This document shows, one piece after another, positions 54,175 to 62,798 of a stretch of 64,000 nucleotides of DNA (position 1 is the stretch's first letter; the number at the start of each line of letters is the position of its first letter). The position numbers and the translations under genes were made by a program. The stretch lies in NCBI GenBank assembly GCA_965247075.1, contig CBDFGK010000003.1, positions 682,001 to 746,000 on the forward strand, written 5' to 3'. The notes under the pieces were generated by a model. It worked only from the letters and a program-made list of their open reading frames with translations, did not search any database and had not been told where the DNA came from. The DNA is from CBDFGK01 sp965247075 (GTDB lineage: Bacteria; Pseudomonadota; Gammaproteobacteria; Pseudomonadales; Halieaceae).

Positions 54175-55244
54175 TCCGCATAATCGCGGTTTTATGCAGG
54201 CTCGCACAAGGAAAACCAAAAATATGTATAAAAAAACAGTCAGTTATAGCTGTCGCGGTGATTTTATTCTCCGCTTTCGGTCATGCCGATGAATTGATCA
54301 TGAACAACGGTTCACGCATTATCGGCAGGTTGGTTAGCGCCGATGGCGGTGAAGTGGTTTTCAATACACCATTTGCCGGTGATCTCACTGTTGCCGAGGG
54401 CGATATCAAGCATATTCTCACCGATACCAATGTGACCTTGCTGATGAAAGACGGCAACTCCTATAAAGACAAGCGCATTGTGATGGCGGAAGAGGGCCTG
54501 GCGGCCATATCTGACGACGAGCCACCTATCCGTTTCGAAGTGCTGGATATTGATATGGTGAATCCGCAGCCCTGGCAACTGGGTGAGGGGTACAAATGGT
54601 TTGGCGATGCTAACACCGTCGTGTTGCTGGAAAGAGGTAACACCGATTCCGATCAACTGGATCTGGATTTCAAATCCATTTGGCGCAGCCTCGTGGACAG
54701 ATATACGGTGCGCGGTGCGATGGAGTTCGATGAGGCCAACGGAGAGAAAAACAAGAACAACCGGGCGTTACGCAATAAATATGATCGTTTCAGTGAACAG
54801 GACTCTGACAACTACTGGGGTGCCCAGGCAGTATTCCAGTACGACGAGTTCGCCGATCTCGATTTACGTACCACGGTCGGTCCTTATCTAGGTCGCCAGT
54901 TTTATGAGAGTGGTCTGCTAACCCTGTCTGGCGAGGTCGGTGCGGTATATGTCGACGAACGGTTCGATGTAGCCCAGGACAATGACTTTTTCGGTGCGAA
55001 CTGGGAACTGAATTTGACCAGCGACATCATCCCGCGCACGAAGCTATACGTAGAGCAGTTCGGTGTACTGAATTTTGACGAAGTAGACGGCGTGATAATC
55101 GATACCATAGTTGGTATCAAATTACCCATCGTCTACGGGTTCCAGGCAGCGGTAGAGGCGAAGTTTGAATACGATGGTGGCGCCGTTGAGGGCGTTGACG
55201 ACCTCGACGAAACCTACAACTTCAAGATCGGCTACTCCTGGTAG
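54171..55244 (+). CDS. DUF481 outer-membrane beta-barrel protein
   Basis: A DUF481 (YdiY-like) protein. A hydrophobic signal-like segment (VIAVAVILFSAFGHA) precedes an N-terminal beta domain (MNNGSRIIGRLVSADGGEVV) and a barrel of alternating strands ending YNFKIGYSW, a typical outer-membrane terminus. The open frame starts at GTG 54171 inside the oxyR stop (357 residues). The natural start may instead be ATG 54224 behind AAGGAAAA; it is out of frame by one base because of an A7 run at 54230-54236. The 3' end overlaps aroG by 23 bases (convergent). Function unknown. Confidence 0.75.
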   Translation: MIRIIAVLCRLAQGKPKICIKKQSVIAVAVILFSAFGHADELIMNNGSRIIGRLVSADGGEVVFNTPFAGDLTVAEGDIKHILTDTNVTLLMKDGNSYKDKRIVMAEEGLAAISDDEPPIRFEVLDIDMVNPQPWQLGEGYKWFGDANTVVLLERGNTDSDQLDLDFKSIWRSLVDRYTVRGAMEFDEANGEKNKNNRALRNKYDRFSEQDSDNYWGAQAVFQYDEFADLDLRTTVGPYLGRQFYESGLLTLSGEVGAVYVDERFDVAQDNDFFGANWELNLTSDIIPRTKLYVEQFGVLNFDEVDGVIIDTIVGIKLPIVYGFQAAVEAKFEYDGGAVEGVDDLDETYNFKIGYSW

Positions 55245-56280
55245 TCTCCGCCAGCTCGTCCAGCAAGGGCAGGGTTTTATCCAGCGCCAGGCAGGCGTCG
55301 GTAATACTCTGTCCGTAGGTGGCCGCTACCCCATCAACAACTTTCTGGTTCCCCGCCACCAGGTGACTCTCCAGCATCAGGCCGCGAATAGCCGTTTCTC
55401 CATCGCGAATCTGCCGGGTGATCGAATGCATGACATCGGCCTGCTTTTCGTGATCCCTGTTGCTATTGCCATGGCTGCAGTCGACCACAACCGTGCGGGT
55501 CAGTCCCTGTGATGCCAATGCACTGGTAGCGGCCTTGATGTCAGCAGCTGCGTAATTGGCGCCAGACTCAGAGCCGCCGCGCAGGATCAAATAGCAGTGC
55601 TCGTTACCGGTTGAGTGCAATATGGCCGGTACACCTTGTTTGGTAAGAGATGGAAACCAGTGGGGGTGGCTGGCCGAGCGAATGGCATCGATGGCCACGC
55701 CGATGGCGCCGCTCGTTCCATTCTTCATGCCCACTGGCATAGAAAGCCCCGAAGCCAGCTCGCGGTGAATCTGGCTTTCAACGGTACGTGCGCCGATAGC
55801 CCCAAAACTCACCAGGTCCGCATAGAACTGGCCCAGCGTAGTATCCAGAAATTCGCTGGCAGCGGGCAGGCCAATATCGGCTACATCCAGCAATACCTGT
55901 CGGGCCAGGTGCAGGCCCTTGTTGATGTGAAAACTCTCGTTCAGGTCCGGGTCGCTAATCAGGCCCTTCCAGCCGACGATGGTGCGCGGCTTCTCAAAAT
56001 AGACGCGTAACACCGGGTAGATCGCATCGGTGAGGTGGTCAGTGCCCACTTTAAATTGCCTGGCGAAGTCCAGCAGCGCTACCGGGTCATGTACCGAACA
56101 GGGCCCGACAATAACAACCACGCGCGGATCCTTGCCACAGAGAATGTTTGCTATGGTTTGGCGCGCCTGTTGCACGATCTGGGCGGAACCCTCGGGCAAG
56201 GGTAATTCTTCTGCCAGTATGGCGGGCGTAATCAGCGGTTGCGACTTGTTGATGCGCAGGTCGTCGGTTCTGGGTTCCAT
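55222..56280 (-). CDS. aroG: 3-deoxy-7-phosphoheptulonate synthase (DAHP synthase, class I)
   Basis: A 352-residue cytosolic enzyme joining phosphoenolpyruvate and erythrose 4-phosphate, the first step of the shikimate pathway. Family motifs are complete: VGPCSVHDP near 60, RVYFEKPRTIVGWKG near 93-107, the phosphoenolpyruvate segment SFGAIGARTVESQIHRELAS, KNGTSG, and DCSHGNSNRDHEKQ. Length and motifs are those of the AroF/G/H group; which aromatic acid inhibits it cannot be told, so the symbol is nominal. It starts at ATG 56280; the TTG three bases earlier is less likely. Confidence 0.93.
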   Translation of the reverse strand: MEPRTDDLRINKSQPLITPAILAEELPLPEGSAQIVQQARQTIANILCGKDPRVVVIVGPCSVHDPVALLDFARQFKVGTDHLTDAIYPVLRVYFEKPRTIVGWKGLISDPDLNESFHINKGLHLARQVLLDVADIGLPAASEFLDTTLGQFYADLVSFGAIGARTVESQIHRELASGLSMPVGMKNGTSGAIGVAIDAIRSASHPHWFPSLTKQGVPAILHSTGNEHCYLILRGGSESGANYAAADIKAATSALASQGLTRTVVVDCSHGNSNRDHEKQADVMHSITRQIRDGETAIRGLMLESHLVAGNQKVVDGVAATYGQSITDACLALDKTLPLLDELAETTRSSRS

Positions 56281-56354
56281 CAATGCTTCTACTGGTTAAA
56301 TGGGGGCGCTATTTTGAAGCAGCGGGAGCAGGGATGCAATGCGCAAAAAATGGT

Positions 56355-56376
56355 GTAGGGCCGAATTGGTTCGGCC
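56355..56376 (+). repeat. REP-like palindrome with GTAG head
   Basis: GTAGGGCCGAATTG followed by GTTCGGCC, the best-formed copy in the window: stem GGCCGAA/TTCGGCC with a 3-4 base loop. It lies between the fic and aroG genes, 16 bases beyond the fic stop, and could act as a 3' processing or termination hairpin. Confidence 0.65.
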
Positions 56377-56391
56377 GAAACGTAGCCCCCT

Positions 56392-57924
56392 TCAGGATCC
56401 AAATGCCTCCTCAATAATCTGCTCCAGATCCTTTATCTCCAGATCTGTCAGCGCATTGAAATACCGCTCGCGTTTTCGTGCGGAGAGTTGATTGTTATTC
56501 CGGCGAATGAAAACTATCAGCTGTTGGGCTAATTGGTCAGGCATTTCAACTCGCTCCATGATGTCCGTCATCGCCCCGTCGTGGGCTTGGATGTAGGCGA
56601 TCTCTGCCGGTAAATCCTGTTCCACGGTGCGTTGTATGCATGCGTATAAAAATTCTACCGCTTCCGTGCAGTCGAAATAACGATACAAGTCTGCGGTGTC
56701 ATTGGTAACTTCAACATTATGTTCTCGGGTGGTATGCCAGCCGATGAAATCCATGAGCGGCGAGGAATGCTTTTGCAAGGTGGCTCGATAAATATCGATC
56801 TCATCCAGCATCACCGACGAAACCGGAAACACCATCCCCCTGGGGGTGTAGTTGCGCTCGGCGAGGACGTGGTGAATCAGGCAACGGTGTACCCGACCGT
56901 TGCCATCCTGAAAAGGGTGTATATAGACAAAGCCGAAGGCTGTCGCCGCGGCCTGTAATACAGGGTCCACTTCGTCTTCTCGCATGCGCTCGTTGGCGGC
57001 CAGCAGGGCATCACAGAGTGGCTCCAAGTCGTTCGGACGAGCACCAATAAATTCTGGCAGTGGATCACCAGCTATATTGCGTTCTCCCAGAAATACGCCA
57101 TCTGGCCGCAAGCCGGGCAATATAAATCGGATGTCTGCGATAAGTTCGCGGTGAAGGCGGACGATTTCGTCCAGGGTAAGCGGGTGTCTGCCTGCGTAGA
57201 GCACGGCCTTGCCCCAGCGCTCTAAAGCGCTGCGGGGCGCGCGTTCACCTTCAATTTCAAAACTGGCCTGACTATCTGCCAGTAGCAGAAAGCTTGCTGC
57301 CCGCAGGATATGTTGCCGGCTCGTCCTTCCCACAGTTGCCGCGGCCTGTTCTTCCAGCCCACGGGCCATGGCTTCCTTGAGCGCGGTGGTCCTACGGATA
57401 ACCGGGCAATAGTCGCCGTGTCCCAGTAAGTTATCTCTGACCCGGTGTCTTCGCGACAGGCGTGGTTTGCCAGTGAAGTACGCCTTCTTATCCAGTGCAT
57501 CTACCGCAGTGGCGTTAGGGGCATCTTCCAGATTCAGCCTGCGCCCCGTGAGCGTTTCATAGAAGAACCAGGCGCGACGAGTTTGGGCGCCCGTGGGTGC
57601 GGATTTGACGTAATCTTCCAGGCAAGTGGCAGGCACGCTTTCCAGGGCGCGCCGCAATATCAGCAGATCAATGTTTTCGTGACGCAGGGCAAAGCCCAGG
57701 TGGTCGACGAATTGATCGCCGGGCGCATAGCGCTTGTCAAAAACGCGCCAGCCGTTAACCTCCCGCCGGCTGCCGCGAACGTGCTTGCGAGAAACACAGC
57801 TCGGTTGTCTGACCGGTGCTTCGAGATTCAAGCCAGCTACCAGCGCAGCCCAGCCGATCAGCTGTGTGTCCGGAGGTAATTTATTCCCCTGCAAGCGGTA
57901 AATTGCATTTAGCTCAAGCTTCAT
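56392..57924 (-). CDS. Fic family protein (probable AMPylator)
   Basis: A 510-residue protein with a complete Fic core HPFQDGNGRVHR (residue about 342 onward), which transfers AMP or similar groups to target side chains. An N-terminal inhibitory helix carries SFEIEG, the S/TxxxE(G/N) motif whose glutamate blocks ATP positioning, so this is a class II, self-inhibited Fic. The extra N-terminal domain resembles the Fic_N / DUF4172-like arrangement. The C-terminal region has helical and HTH-like content. It is monocistronic; the upstream region contains four GTCGAAA repeats. Targets are unknown; some Fic proteins are toxins or defence-linked. Confidence 0.87.
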   Translation of the reverse strand: MKLELNAIYRLQGNKLPPDTQLIGWAALVAGLNLEAPVRQPSCVSRKHVRGSRREVNGWRVFDKRYAPGDQFVDHLGFALRHENIDLLILRRALESVPATCLEDYVKSAPTGAQTRRAWFFYETLTGRRLNLEDAPNATAVDALDKKAYFTGKPRLSRRHRVRDNLLGHGDYCPVIRRTTALKEAMARGLEEQAAATVGRTSRQHILRAASFLLLADSQASFEIEGERAPRSALERWGKAVLYAGRHPLTLDEIVRLHRELIADIRFILPGLRPDGVFLGERNIAGDPLPEFIGARPNDLEPLCDALLAANERMREDEVDPVLQAAATAFGFVYIHPFQDGNGRVHRCLIHHVLAERNYTPRGMVFPVSSVMLDEIDIYRATLQKHSSPLMDFIGWHTTREHNVEVTNDTADLYRYFDCTEAVEFLYACIQRTVEQDLPAEIAYIQAHDGAMTDIMERVEMPDQLAQQLIVFIRRNNNQLSARKRERYFNALTDLEIKDLEQIIEEAFGS

Positions 57925-57927
57925 TGG

Positions 57928-58031
57928 TCGAAATTCGATTAACGATGTCGTAAATCTGCCTATTTAACTCATATGGGTCGAAATACTATCAGGGGAGCTT
58001 TGCGTCGAAAAGAGCCTATTTGTGTCGAAAA
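57928..58031. repeat. Four GTCGAAA repeats upstream of fic
   Basis: GTCGAAA occurs with its T at 57928, 57978, 58005 and 58025, all in the same orientation in just over 100 bases. The spacings (50, 27 and 20) are not regular helical turns, but the density is striking in an otherwise non-coding 190-base gap. Possible binding sites of a regulator of fic. Confidence 0.45.
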
Positions 58032-58117
58032 ATACCATGAAAAATATAAAATGATAGAAAACTGCTACGGTACGAGCTGATGTTGACACCCCGAGAGAAA
58101 AAACGGCTCTGTTACAA

Positions 58118-59686
58118 CTAATCAGCCAACTCCCGTTTCAGCTCATCTTTGTTAACCAGGTTTTTGTCACTCTGCACCAACGGCAGAGATTTTTTATACA
58201 CCACTTTGCTGGGTATCATGTACGACGCCAGGTGATTTTTTAGCTCAAAGAGTATCTCTTTTTCGGTGATCTCATGCGCCGCTGAGTACACCAGAACGAT
58301 CTCTTCCTCGATAAGCTCGTTATCCATACCAAATACAGCACATTGGTCAATCTGTGGGATATTTTCCCGTACCACTGACTCTACCTCGTAGGGCGATACC
58401 CTGAAGCCTCGGGTTTTGATCATGTCATCATGGCGCGAGATGAAGTAAAAGTAACCCTCCTCGTCTTTGTAAACATAGTCACCGGAGGCAACAACGATTT
58501 CATCGCTTAGCTGCCCTTCCAAATTGATGACATCCTTGAGAATCTCGATTGACTTGAAGCGTTGCTCGTTTTGCTCCGGCGCGTTCCAGAAACCCCGGTA
58601 GATATAACCGCCCCGGTGGATTAACTCGCCCACTTCGCGCGGTGCACATTCCTTGCCTTGCTCATTGATGACATACAGCTCGACATCGGGGATGGGCCTG
58701 CCGATGGAGTCCGGCCGGGTGTTGACTTGTGATGGGTGCAGATAGGTTGAGCGAAACGCCTCCGTGAGCCCATGCATGGAGTAAAAGTCGGCCTGCTGGA
58801 ACGTCTGTTTGCAATCGCCAATCATCTTCGCAGTGACGTTGCCACCCGACGAGGTGATGGTTTTGACGCTGTTAAAAAGCTCTGCGCTTGGTGTTCGGTG
58901 CATATCGTCGTCAAACATCTGCGATATATTGACAGGCATCAGCGGTAACACGGTGACCTGGTCGTCGATCAGGTGATTGAAAAAATCTTCCGGTAGAATA
59001 AAGCGGTGTAAGGCCAGGGTGGCCTTTTTATACAGGGTGCAGAATATCTGGTTGAGGCCGTAGTCGAGATTGAAAATCAACAAGCCAGAAATAATGTCGC
59101 CCTGTTCCAACTTCAGGTACTGAGAGACAACGCGCGCAGAATCGATCAGGTTTCGATGCGATATCACAATGCCCTTGGGTGTCCCTGACAAGCCAAAGGA
59201 ATAGGTGATGACCGCATTGCTGTGGCCGGAGATATCACAGGCATAGGGCTTGTTGTAGTACTTATAAATCTCATCAAAAGACGCGACATCCGTGCCGGCG
59301 GCCTCATAGGAAATTATGTGGCCGTCAAAATCAATTTCTTCAATGCTTTCAAGTTTCAGTTTGTCGGTAATCACACATTTGATGTCACAGTCGTTAATGA
59401 TGTACTCGACTTGCTCTGGCTTTAATAGCTTTGTCAGTGGCACCAATACATAGTCGGTAGACAAAATGCCGAGCACCGCAATGACCTGTTCGAGGCCCTT
59501 GTTGGAATAAACACCAACCCGTGAGTTTTTCGGTAGGCCCAGCTCTGTTAAATAGCAGGCCACTTGATTGGCTTTGCTAAACAGCTCACCGTAAGTCATG
59601 CTTTTTTCGTCTAAAACCAGGGCGGTTTTATCGCTGTGACTCTGCACGGCATCTTCGAGGAGTGTTCGTATACAGTTTATTGACAT
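58118..59686 (-). CDS. AMP-forming acyl/aryl-CoA-ligase-type adenylating enzyme
   Basis: A 522-residue member of the ANL superfamily, which activates a carboxylic acid as acyl-adenylate. Core motifs: YSFGLSGTPKGIVISH (P-loop-like), YSMHGLTEAF (adenine site), SGDYVYKDEEGYFYFISRHD and MIKTRGFRVSPYEVE (hinge), and a C-terminal lysine region SDKNLVNKDEL. No carrier-protein or condensation domain is attached. Its start overlaps the mutL-like stop by ten bases, so it is the last gene of the glutamate mutase operon. The likely substrate is the mutase product, 3-methylaspartate, or another small acid; the end product is unknown. Confidence 0.82.
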   Translation of the reverse strand: MSINCIRTLLEDAVQSHSDKTALVLDEKSMTYGELFSKANQVACYLTELGLPKNSRVGVYSNKGLEQVIAVLGILSTDYVLVPLTKLLKPEQVEYIINDCDIKCVITDKLKLESIEEIDFDGHIISYEAAGTDVASFDEIYKYYNKPYACDISGHSNAVITYSFGLSGTPKGIVISHRNLIDSARVVSQYLKLEQGDIISGLLIFNLDYGLNQIFCTLYKKATLALHRFILPEDFFNHLIDDQVTVLPLMPVNISQMFDDDMHRTPSAELFNSVKTITSSGGNVTAKMIGDCKQTFQQADFYSMHGLTEAFRSTYLHPSQVNTRPDSIGRPIPDVELYVINEQGKECAPREVGELIHRGGYIYRGFWNAPEQNEQRFKSIEILKDVINLEGQLSDEIVVASGDYVYKDEEGYFYFISRHDDMIKTRGFRVSPYEVESVVRENIPQIDQCAVFGMDNELIEEEIVLVYSAAHEITEKEILFELKNHLASYMIPSKVVYKKSLPLVQSDKNLVNKDELKRELAD

Positions 59687-60882
59687 GACTGATCCCCCAT
59701 TGCTCCCAGTGTCCAGATATCATAGTTGCTATCCAGGATGGTCACGGGCTTATGGTCTGAGCTAAGAATTTTCTTGTAGAAAAAGGCAATGATTATTTCG
59801 ATCTCTTCAACCGTTAGCACTTTGGTAATGCCACCTGTTAACACGATTGAATTAATGGCGAGTAGCTTCAGGTTGATATAGGCCTTTCTATAGTGCGAAA
59901 TTTTGCATAACACCAGAAAGACTGCAAGTTGCATCAATATTTTTGTCGACTTTTCACTCTGCTCCTCGAAGATATTTTCCGTGACCTTCAAGTGCAGGAG
60001 TAACTCATAGACAAATTCATTACTCTGCGCGGCAAATATCAACGATTGTTTCGACTTGTAGACGCCCAGTCGTTTAAAGACGAGTCGGTCGTATTCATTT
60101 TCAGTCACGATATTGTTGTCAACCAAATCCTTTGAGTAGTGAATATCGGTTGTGGCGCCACCAATGTCGAGCAGAATAAAGGGATTGGCGACAGAAACCT
60201 TCGCGCCAATCATCGGCAGCGCTCTATTGACAATATAGGGCGTTGAAAATATTTGATTGGCGGTTATGTCATAGAGATGCTTGATGTCTTGCTTGCCTTC
60301 GATGTCTTGCTGGTAAAGATTGGTCAAATATTCTTTTAGATGCTCTTCTACAATGTGCAGCCTGTCATCGACAATATTGGGCAACACCACGACATTCTCG
60401 AGATTCTCTTGTACCTGTGGCGCGTCCTGCGCACTCCCGACAAAAACAATGTTTGAGTAATTGAGTTGCGCCAGATAGTCATACAGGCCCTCAGAAAACA
60501 GCCTGGCGTGTGTATCAACTCCTCCCACGATGATCACCACATCAATAAGATCACTGGGCAGCGAATACTCCTCGATATTCTGATAGAGAATGGTGTCGAT
60601 GATATTTATGCCAGAGTTGAAGGCGATATTCGTTGCATACTTTAATGAGAATGAGTTGGTGACACCGATAATCAGCGCACTCAGACCACCATTGGCCGAG
60701 GAGCAGATATGCACGTCATTTTTATCAAAGCGACTGATTACCTCACCGCACTTGTTCATCAAGTCGTCCAGGATGTCTTTATTAAAATCCCTGAAGTGCT
60801 GTTCAATGCTTTCAGCGGTGCTGACCTTGAAGTAGGTGCTGCCCACGTCTATCAGTAGTTTTTCGTGTGTTTCGTTCACCAC
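59677..60882 (-). CDS. mutL: MutL/GlmL-like reactivase of glutamate mutase
   Basis: A 401-residue ASKHA-fold ATPase of the glutamate mutase L family. The N-terminal phosphate loop is LLIDVGSTYFKVST and the second phosphate-binding segment FILLDIGGATTDIHYS, the family hallmark. Such proteins sit between the mutase subunit genes and are thought to restore B12-inactivated mutase. It starts at GTG 60882, overlapping the mutE stop. It is not the DNA-repair MutL. Confidence 0.85.
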   Translation of the reverse strand: MVNETHEKLLIDVGSTYFKVSTAESIEQHFRDFNKDILDDLMNKCGEVISRFDKNDVHICSSANGGLSALIIGVTNSFSLKYATNIAFNSGINIIDTILYQNIEEYSLPSDLIDVVIIVGGVDTHARLFSEGLYDYLAQLNYSNIVFVGSAQDAPQVQENLENVVVLPNIVDDRLHIVEEHLKEYLTNLYQQDIEGKQDIKHLYDITANQIFSTPYIVNRALPMIGAKVSVANPFILLDIGGATTDIHYSKDLVDNNIVTENEYDRLVFKRLGVYKSKQSLIFAAQSNEFVYELLLHLKVTENIFEEQSEKSTKILMQLAVFLVLCKISHYRKAYINLKLLAINSIVLTGGITKVLTVEEIEIIIAFFYKKILSSDHKPVTILDSNYDIWTLGAMGDQSCQ

Positions 60883-62243
60883 TGCATTATTCCTATATCG
60901 TGAATGATGTCATTAACAATACCGGTGGTGTCTTTGCCTAAATCGCACTGCGCTCTTTCATACTCATAACAGCGGTCGGGAATAGGTACATTCCCTCTTT
61001 CAATGATGCGGATATTTTTGTTGGCATCCCTGATGGTGATCATTTGATTCTGATTGATGAGGTGCGGTGAGAAAGGCACGTCGATAACGCCATTCTTGAT
61101 GGAGTTAAACACTTTCCGCCACAGGGTATCCGCCGGGTCATTAAACACCGCCTCCATAATGGCTTTCACCTCAAGTGTCAGGATCTCTTCTTCCTGCTCG
61201 TCAACAACACTGGGCAGGCCATTGAGAATTCGCAGGCAGTACTGGGTGTCGGCAACGGTTTTGGCGTTGGTCTCCCTGGTGGGAATACCGGTAGCCTCCT
61301 CCCTGGTTTTGGTGATGATTTTGTCCGCCCCGACCATCGATGCGATGACTGTAGAGAGGTTTATAAGCTGTTCGGCAAAATCCTGGTTAGTGGGGAAGGC
61401 CCCCATCCACTGGTGATAGACCAGATTTATGGCAGCGTCCGCGCAATCAATCTCTGCCGCATAGTGTTTGGCCAGTTTTCCAATCACCGCACCGGTCACA
61501 ATATCCTGATTCACTGAGCCTTGCTGAGCAAAGGACACGGAGAATGATTTAACCCCTTCCTCCAGGGAAAGCAGCATCTCCAGTAACTGAATCACAATGG
61601 TGATGGACGGCGGCACCAATGTTGCCGTCAGTGGTCCAAATGACTCCCGGTTTATCGGCTCATTGAGCTCTGAATAGTTGGCACAGACCCGCTCGACATA
61701 TTTCCAGTATAAAAAGGCTTTGTCTAACGGGAAATTCTTTGAATAGGGCAACAGGTAGGTAATAGGTCCGCCTTCTATCTCAAAGATGCCCGCAGCAATA
61801 GCCGTTTCGACAAGCAGCCGGGCATCGGGGGTGCCGTGCCTTAAACTCACCGGCTTATTAAAATGAGTGATCATCTTGCGGGTTGTTCGATAACCATGCG
61901 TCACCAACGGGTAACCGTTGAGCATGTCCATGTCATTTTCTTCGCTCAAGCGAAGCATTTTCTTGGCCGTGGCGTAATCGTTGAGCCGCGTATTTGAATC
62001 AATTGTTAGCGGTAATACATCGACATTGGCTTCGACAAGAAACTCGTACAGGGCATACTGCTGTTTATAGGTTGGAAATCCACCGCGGGGCTGAACCAGC
62101 ATCTTGCTTTTTTTACGGAAGTGATGAGAGATGAACAGGTTTTTACTGGCATTACTTACGAACTCAGCCACCTCGGCAAAGTCAAAGGTATCAACATACT
62201 CATTGCTGAGAATTATTTCTCTTTCCTCTTGCAACAAACTCAT
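60876..62243 (-). CDS. glmE: Glutamate mutase epsilon (catalytic) subunit
   Basis: A 455-residue TIM-barrel subunit of B12-dependent methylaspartate mutase, which interconverts glutamate and (2S,3S)-3-methylaspartate. Family segments: PRGGFPTYKQQ, NGYPLVTHGYRTTRKM, HGTPDARLLVETAIAAG and EGGPITYLLPYSKN. The last two hold the arginine and substrate-contact residues of the mutase. Its ATG overlaps the S subunit stop by one base (TAATG). Length is normal (about 480 residues in clostridia). The sequence is less GC-rich than the core genome. Confidence 0.88.
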   Translation of the reverse strand: MSLLQEEREIILSNEYVDTFDFAEVAEFVSNASKNLFISHHFRKKSKMLVQPRGGFPTYKQQYALYEFLVEANVDVLPLTIDSNTRLNDYATAKKMLRLSEENDMDMLNGYPLVTHGYRTTRKMITHFNKPVSLRHGTPDARLLVETAIAAGIFEIEGGPITYLLPYSKNFPLDKAFLYWKYVERVCANYSELNEPINRESFGPLTATLVPPSITIVIQLLEMLLSLEEGVKSFSVSFAQQGSVNQDIVTGAVIGKLAKHYAAEIDCADAAINLVYHQWMGAFPTNQDFAEQLINLSTVIASMVGADKIITKTREEATGIPTRETNAKTVADTQYCLRILNGLPSVVDEQEEEILTLEVKAIMEAVFNDPADTLWRKVFNSIKNGVIDVPFSPHLINQNQMITIRDANKNIRIIERGNVPIPDRCYEYERAQCDLGKDTTGIVNDIIHDIGIMQW

Positions 62244-62653
62244 TATTTACTTCGCTCTTCTATAAACGCTGCCAGCAGATCAAGTCCGGTATTCAAGTCC
62301 ATCTGGTGGCAAACCAGGTCAAAGCCATATTTTTTGTATCTCGCCACAATGTCCTCAGTATTGCCGCTGCCAACCACCAGGTTGCCGCCTATCATCATGA
62401 TCAGATCGTCCAGGCCTTTGTATTTGGCTTTAAGCAGCTTGACCTCCCGGCCCCACCCTTCTGCTTCACCATTCAGCGACGAAATCATCAGGACCTCGGC
62501 GCCGGTCTCCACGGCTGCATCGAAGAATTCCTCCAGGTGCGTATTCACACCCAAATTAAACACCTCATACCCCCGGGCCTGCAGGGACAGATCAATGAGT
62601 CTATTGGCGACCACGTGGATATCATTGCCCACGACGCCTGTTACTACTTTCAT
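62243..62653 (-). CDS. glmS: Glutamate mutase sigma (cobalamin-binding) subunit
   Basis: A 136-residue B12-binding subunit. The Rossmann-like fold begins VVTGVVGNDIHVVANRLID. The cobalt-ligating histidine H13 is in place with D11, but the usual DxHxxG reads DIHVVA, with alanine in the last position. ISSLNGEAEGWG and GGNLVVG are the other cobalamin-contact loops. It is the first gene of the operon S-E-L-ligase. The symbol means mutase sigma, not glucosamine synthase. Confidence 0.87.
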   Translation of the reverse strand: MKVVTGVVGNDIHVVANRLIDLSLQARGYEVFNLGVNTHLEEFFDAAVETGAEVLMISSLNGEAEGWGREVKLLKAKYKGLDDLIMMIGGNLVVGSGNTEDIVARYKKYGFDLVCHQMDLNTGLDLLAAFIEERSK

Positions 62654-62798
62654 ATGTTTTCACGTCTAACTAGTGCGCATCCATAAACTCTCAATCCATT
62701 GAAATATAAGGAAATTTATTCGCAAGGCATTAAAAAATCCTCTTGAATTTGTTAAGCTAAAGGTGCGAACAAAAACAAAACAACCAAGAGGATTCAGC

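Noticed and set aside
59677..60882. DNA mismatch repair MutL
   Set aside because: The ASKHA motifs IDVGST and LDIGGATTD and the neighbouring B12 mutase subunits identify the unrelated glutamate mutase L family.
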